Positions 21,891-24,476 of a DNA stretch of 24,476 nt are shown here, piece after piece. Source of the DNA: Nanosynbacter sp. GTDB lineage: Bacteria; Patescibacteriota; Saccharimonadia; Saccharimonadales; Saccharimonadaceae. The stretch is taken from contig JABZKC010000009.1 in assembly GCA_015257485.1 (NCBI GenBank), positions 1 to 24,476 on the forward strand. Direction: 5' to 3'. The position numbers were made by a program, and so were the translations under genes. Numbering within the stretch: position 1 is the first letter of the stretch; each line of letters starts with the position of its first letter. The notes under the pieces are model-generated. The model did no database searches, was not told the origin of the DNA, and saw nothing but the letters and a program-made list of their open reading frames with translations.

Positions 21891-21898
21891 AATGCTCC

Positions 21899-22159
21899 TT
21901 ATTTAATAATTGCTAAAATATCTTCTTCACGAACGATGAGATATTCTTCAGATTGAAATTTCACATCGGTAGTAGAGTATTCTTTGAAAATAATTTTGTC
22001 ACCGGCTTTGACAGATTTTACATCTGGGCCAACGGATTCAACGACGGCATAGGCTGGTTTTTCATTTTGATGGCCAGCGAGAAGAATTCCAGATGCAGTT
22101 TTTTCAGCAGGCTCTGCTTTTTTTGCAACGACACGGTCACTTAATGGATGTAGTATCAT
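21899..22159 (-). CDS. groES: Co-chaperonin GroES (Hsp10), 86 aa
   Basis: GroES caps the GroEL chamber as a heptamer. LHPLSDRVVAKKAEPAEKT is the classic start of the family, followed by the mobile loop (about 17-30, KTASGILLAGHQNEKP) that docks to GroEL, and the C-terminal GDKIIFKEYSTTDVKF...YLIVREEDILAII. The length of 86 is a little shorter than most (94-97); the roof loop is trimmed. It is first in the operon, with AGGAGG 4 nt before ATG and a CIRCE-embedded promoter upstream. Confidence 0.97.
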   Translation of the reverse strand: MILHPLSDRVVAKKAEPAEKTASGILLAGHQNEKPAYAVVESVGPDVKSVKAGDKIIFKEYSTTDVKFQSEEYLIVREEDILAIIK

Positions 22160-22187
22160 ATTCCTCCTGTTTGATGGTTATATATCT

Positions 22188-22215
22188 ATTGTAGTCAAAA
22201 AATTAGCACTGTCAA
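22188..22215 (-). promoter_or_regulatory. Sigma70-type promoter of groESL
   Basis: Minus-strand TTGACA (22210-22215), 16 bp, TACAAT (22188-22193). The -35 falls inside the CIRCE spacer, so a repressor bound there blocks polymerase. Confidence 0.8.
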
Positions 22216-22229
22216 GCTTTGAGTGCTAA
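22203..22229. promoter_or_regulatory. CIRCE operator for HrcA
   Basis: TTAGCACTG - 9 bp - GAGTGCTAA, an inverted repeat matching the CIRCE consensus TTAGCACTC-N9-GAGTGCTAA with one changed base. CIRCE is bound by the heat-shock repressor HrcA, which loses activity when GroEL is busy, so groESL should rise with misfolded protein. It is 20 bp from the divergent MurE-like promoter. hrcA itself is not in the window. Confidence 0.93.
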
Positions 22230-22248
22230 TTATTGCAAAAATCTGGTG

Positions 22249-22257
22249 TGGTATAAT
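22249..22257 (+). promoter_or_regulatory. Extended -10 of the MurE-like gene
   Basis: Plus-strand TGgTATAAT, with no -35 at the right distance. The leader would be about 10 nt and carries GAGG 6 nt before the ATG. Confidence 0.7.
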
Positions 22258-22273
22258 TTAGTAAAGAGGTATT

Positions 22274-23590
22274 ATGAAAATTAAAACATTTTTGATGGAT
22301 AATTTACCGGATTATAATCGCCTAGTAATTCCATATCATTTGGGGAAAGCAGTACTAGCGGCAGAAAAATATCATTTTCCGGGCAAAAAAATGCGTGTGA
22401 TCGCGGTAACAGGAACGAATGGTAAGACTTCTACCTGTTTTTTGATTTGGAAGATGTTAAATCATGCGGGTTATAAAACCGGTTTGATGACGACAGTGGC
22501 TTGGGGGGTGGATAAACTGGAAGAACAGATTGAACATATGACCACCGTGGATGCGGAAACGCTAAATTATCGCATGAATGAGATTGAGAAACAGGGGGCA
22601 GAATTTTTGGTTCTAGAAGTTACTTCACACGCATTAGCGCAACATCGAATTTTCGGAGTGCCAATTGAAGTTGCCGTAGAAACCAATGTCACCCACGAAC
22701 ACCTTGATTATCATAAGACATTCGAAAATTATCGTGCCACCAAGGCTAAATTATTCAAAATGGCAAAGGCCGGAGTGATTAATGAGGATGATGGATCTTG
22801 GCTATACTTCGCCACCAAAGTTTCAAATTATATCACATATGGTATAAAGCACGGAATGTTGCAGGCAGAGGAAGTGAAAGAATCAGCGAGCGGCGTGAAA
22901 TATATCGTGAACCCAAACACGCGTGGCATCAATCATCAATGGAAAAACACTACGAAGTTACCTCGCTTCAAAATCGAAACGCAAATTCCGGGGACTTTTA
23001 CGGTTTATAATTCCCTGGCCGCTACGGCAGTGGGATTGATTCTCGGACTTTCGGAAGAGCAAATTCATGACGGCATATACAGCTTAGAGTCAGTCGAAGG
23101 ACGCATGAATCGCATCGATGAGGGGCAAGATTTTACTGCAATTGTGGACTATGCACATACGCCGGATGCGTTTTTGAAAGTATTTGAAGCAATTAAATCT
23201 GCTCGCACGGAGAAAACCAAGGTGATTTCCCTGTTTGGTGGAGCGGGACGACGCGATGAATCGACACGTGAAGAGCGCGGAGAGATTGGCGCAAAAAATA
23301 GTGACTATATCGTGGTAACCGAAGATGATTCGCGCGATGAAGATCCGCAGATGATTATGGAAGAATTTGCTAAGGGCGCCGAAAAGCAGGGGTACGTTCG
23401 CGAAAAGAATCTCTTCCTGATTCAAGATAGAAAAGAAGCTATTCGTAAAGCTTTGAGCTTAGCCAAAAAGAATGACATCGTATTAGTGCTGGGTAAGGGT
23501 CACGAAAAAACCATCTTGAGAGGCGACAAGGCGGTGCCTTTCGAAGATATTAAAGTGACAAGTGAACTACTAAAAGAAATGAAGAAGTAG
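22274..23590 (+). CDS. murE: MurE-like Mur ligase with reduced N-terminal domain, 438 aa
   Basis: MurE adds the third amino acid (meso-DAP or L-Lys) to UDP-MurNAc-L-Ala-D-Glu. Seen here: P-loop GTNGKT (47-52), LEVTSHAL (114-121), TNVTHEHLDYH (137-147), the presumed carbamylated Lys157 in YRATKAKLF, DYAHTPD (292-298), GGAGRRDESTR (322-332), a DNPR-like box here DDSR (351-354), and GKGHE (407-411), which is typical of MurE. The P-loop usually lies near residue 110 in MurE, so most of the UDP-binding first domain (about 65 residues) is missing. The DDSR box departs from both the DAP-type DNPR and common Lys-type forms, so the amino acid added is uncertain. Role and substrate are inferred. Confidence 0.82.
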   Translation: MKIKTFLMDNLPDYNRLVIPYHLGKAVLAAEKYHFPGKKMRVIAVTGTNGKTSTCFLIWKMLNHAGYKTGLMTTVAWGVDKLEEQIEHMTTVDAETLNYRMNEIEKQGAEFLVLEVTSHALAQHRIFGVPIEVAVETNVTHEHLDYHKTFENYRATKAKLFKMAKAGVINEDDGSWLYFATKVSNYITYGIKHGMLQAEEVKESASGVKYIVNPNTRGINHQWKNTTKLPRFKIETQIPGTFTVYNSLAATAVGLILGLSEEQIHDGIYSLESVEGRMNRIDEGQDFTAIVDYAHTPDAFLKVFEAIKSARTEKTKVISLFGGAGRRDESTREERGEIGAKNSDYIVVTEDDSRDEDPQMIMEEFAKGAEKQGYVREKNLFLIQDRKEAIRKALSLAKKNDIVLVLGKGHEKTILRGDKAVPFEDIKVTSELLKEMKK

Positions 23591-23606
23591 CAAGTAGTAA
23601 AAATAA

Positions 23607-23633
23607 AAAAAGACACCGTGAAGGTGTCTTTTT
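23607..23633. terminator. Bidirectional terminator between the two Mur-like genes
   Basis: Perfect 11-bp stem AAAAAGACACC / GGTGTCTTTTT with loop GTGAA, flanked by A and T tracts on both sides. It can stop both convergent genes. Confidence 0.9.
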
Positions 23634-23635
23634 GA

Positions 23636-24373
23636 TTATTCAGTTTCTTCCTGATTAACTTCGAAGTCAGCAATACCGTTGATGATGTGTTCTTTCGAAA
23701 GATTGAGAGCTTGGCCAATCGTAGCGGCACAGGCCATGTAAGAGATATTTGGCTCCCCAGTAAGGAAGGAAGCAACATTGAAACGATAACCGTGATAGTT
23801 TAATTCAGCCTCGGAGCCTTTCTTATAAAGCTTACTATTTTCAATACGCAAATCTGAATTATAATCCGTACCGTAGGTCAAGGTATTAGTCACACCCTTA
23901 AAAACGGCAAAGTCAAGATAGTGGCGGTCGTCACGATTAAGCACGACGGAATCTGGATTCATGGAGAATAAAGTATTTTCGGCTTCGAGATATTCCTCAG
24001 CAGTGAGATCAGAGAGACTGGCTGGGACAAAATCCGTCAAAGCAGCGACCTGAATCGGCATCTTATAGAAAACATCCTTGCGCAAAGAATGAGCTGGCGC
24101 GGTCAAAACTAAATAATCGACATCAGCTTTCCAAGCATCCTTGATGAATTTATAAAGATTACCGACCTTAATTTCCTCATCAGAAGCTAGGATTGCTGGG
24201 CGGAAACCAGCCTGCTTCAACATATAGTAAACATAATAAGCGGTCACAGTTTTACCGGTGGTGCCAGTGACACAAATGATTTTAAGGTCCTTCAAAATTT
24301 TTTCATAATAGTGCGCGAGAAGTCTAACCTTGAGACTCTTCGGACGGGATTTAAGATTTGCTGCATTGTCCAT
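23636..24373 (-). CDS. Truncated Mur-ligase paralogue, probably inactive, 245 aa
   Basis: The ATP domain of a Mur ligase is recognisable: P-loop VTGTTGKTVTA (35-45), a MurE-like LVLTAPAHSL (88-97), and ALTDFVPASL...AENTLF (111-136), which lines up with the TNVTHEHLDYH...KAKLF stretch of the neighbouring MurE-like protein. But at those sites the metal-binding Glu is Thr/Ala, the His-containing EHLDYH motif is replaced, and the carbamyl-Lys position is Glu/Asn. The protein stops right after the ATP domain, so the C-terminal ligase domain with DYAHTPD is absent. It would bind ATP at most. A binding or regulatory pseudo-ligase, or a decaying duplicate, are both possible. Its -10 ends 6 nt before the ATG, so it is predicted leaderless. 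Confidence 0.78.
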   Translation of the reverse strand: MDNAANLKSRPKSLKVRLLAHYYEKILKDLKIICVTGTTGKTVTAYYVYYMLKQAGFRPAILASDEEIKVGNLYKFIKDAWKADVDYLVLTAPAHSLRKDVFYKMPIQVAALTDFVPASLSDLTAEEYLEAENTLFSMNPDSVVLNRDDRHYLDFAVFKGVTNTLTYGTDYNSDLRIENSKLYKKGSEAELNYHGYRFNVASFLTGEPNISYMACAATIGQALNLSKEHIINGIADFEVNQEETE

Positions 24374-24379
24374 ATCTTA

Positions 24380-24388
24380 AATATACCA
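24380..24388 (-). promoter_or_regulatory. Extended -10 of the truncated Mur gene (leaderless)
   Basis: Minus-strand TGgTATATT followed by six bases (TAAGAT) and ATG at 24373, the same spacing as at the prepilin operon and pta. Confidence 0.65.
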
Positions 24389-24407
24389 CAGTTCGGGGCA
24401 AAAAATA

Positions 24408-24430
24408 AAACCAGAGATGAATTCTGGTTT
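24408..24430 (-). terminator. Terminator of the gene cut by the right edge
   Basis: AAACCAGA / TCTGGTTT, an 8-bp stem with a 7-nt loop, followed on the minus strand by TATTTTTTG. The stem begins inside the stop codon of the preceding partial frame. Confidence 0.75.
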
Positions 24431-24476
24431 AGTTAAACAATTCGGAACAAGCTGTTTTTAAGTAGTTATCTTCATT
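24429..24476 (-). CDS. Last 15 codons of a gene cut by the right edge
   Basis: The only open minus-strand frame into the right edge reads NEDNYLKTACSELFN and ends with TAA, directly at a terminator hairpin. The other two frames hit stops almost at once. Too short to assign; the terminator is the main support that a gene ends here. Confidence 0.5.
   Translation of the reverse strand, partial: NEDNYLKTACSELFN

Noticed and set aside
1..24476. CRISPR array, insertion sequence, phage genes or rRNA
   Set aside because: Reading both strands gave no regularly spaced repeats, transposase or phage proteins, and no rRNA-like stretch. No gap over 300 bases lacks a gene.

Overview
The window reads as a compact chromosome segment of a Patescibacteria (candidate phyla radiation) bacterium, most probably Candidatus Saccharibacteria (TM7). 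The supporting signs are short intergenic gaps, a mostly AT-leaning sequence, many small lineage-type hypothetical proteins, shortened enzymes (Pta, MurE-like), a cluster of prepilin-like proteins, and normal use of TGA as a stop (for example the ends of murC and the GNAT gene), which argues against the UGA-Gly code of Gracilibacteria/Absconditabacteria. The lineage call is inference; no marker gene was searched.

Layout. 1-553: an unrecognised gene cut by the left edge. 562-4631: a minus-strand operon of four prepilin-like genes, in an arrangement resembling fimU-pilV-pilW-pilX (gspH-I-J-K), started by a promoter that looks leaderless. 4706-5118: a small orphan gene with a structured leader and a terminator. 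5308-5383: a tRNA with anticodon CAU, probably tRNA-Ile2, divergent from an FtsB/DivIC-like gene (5465-5911). 5987-10443: a 68-aa small protein, a two-TM membrane protein, then glmM-GNAT-murC. 10501-12072: a short phosphate acetyltransferase and a coiled-coil orphan. 12190-16659: a surface-glycan operon (polyprenyl-phosphate sugar transferase, GT4 glycosyltransferase, O-antigen-ligase/polymerase-like membrane protein). 16763-18586: glmS. 18614-19403: a possible very small transcription unit and a histidine phosphatase gene that appears frameshifted near its 3' end. 19485-20144: an acidic, disordered protein with a helical tail. 20277-22159: groES-groEL under a CIRCE operator. 22274-24373: two convergent Mur-ligase-like genes, one MurE-like and one truncated and apparently lacking catalytic residues. 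24429-24476: the last codons of another minus-strand gene.

How it fits together. GlmS and GlmM supply glucosamine-1-phosphate for UDP-GlcNAc. MurC and the MurE-like ligase extend the peptidoglycan stem peptide, and the FtsB-like protein belongs to septum formation. The sugar transferase, GT4 and Wzy/WaaL-like genes would build and polymerise or attach a lipid-linked surface glycan. The minor-pilin-like operon would make the tip or priming complex of a type IV pilus, which in host-dependent Saccharibacteria is a plausible contact device (inference).

The most unusual features are: (i) promoters dominated by extended -10 elements (TGnTATAAT-like), with three genes having the -10 hexamer exactly 6 nt before the ATG, predicting leaderless mRNAs; (ii) a MurE-like paralogue that keeps its P-loop but has lost the C-terminal domain and the metal/carbamyl-lysine residues; (iii) a compact four-gene minor-pilin set followed by an unknown gene in the place where pilY1 usually sits; (iv) a minute promoter-ORF-terminator unit upstream of glmS.
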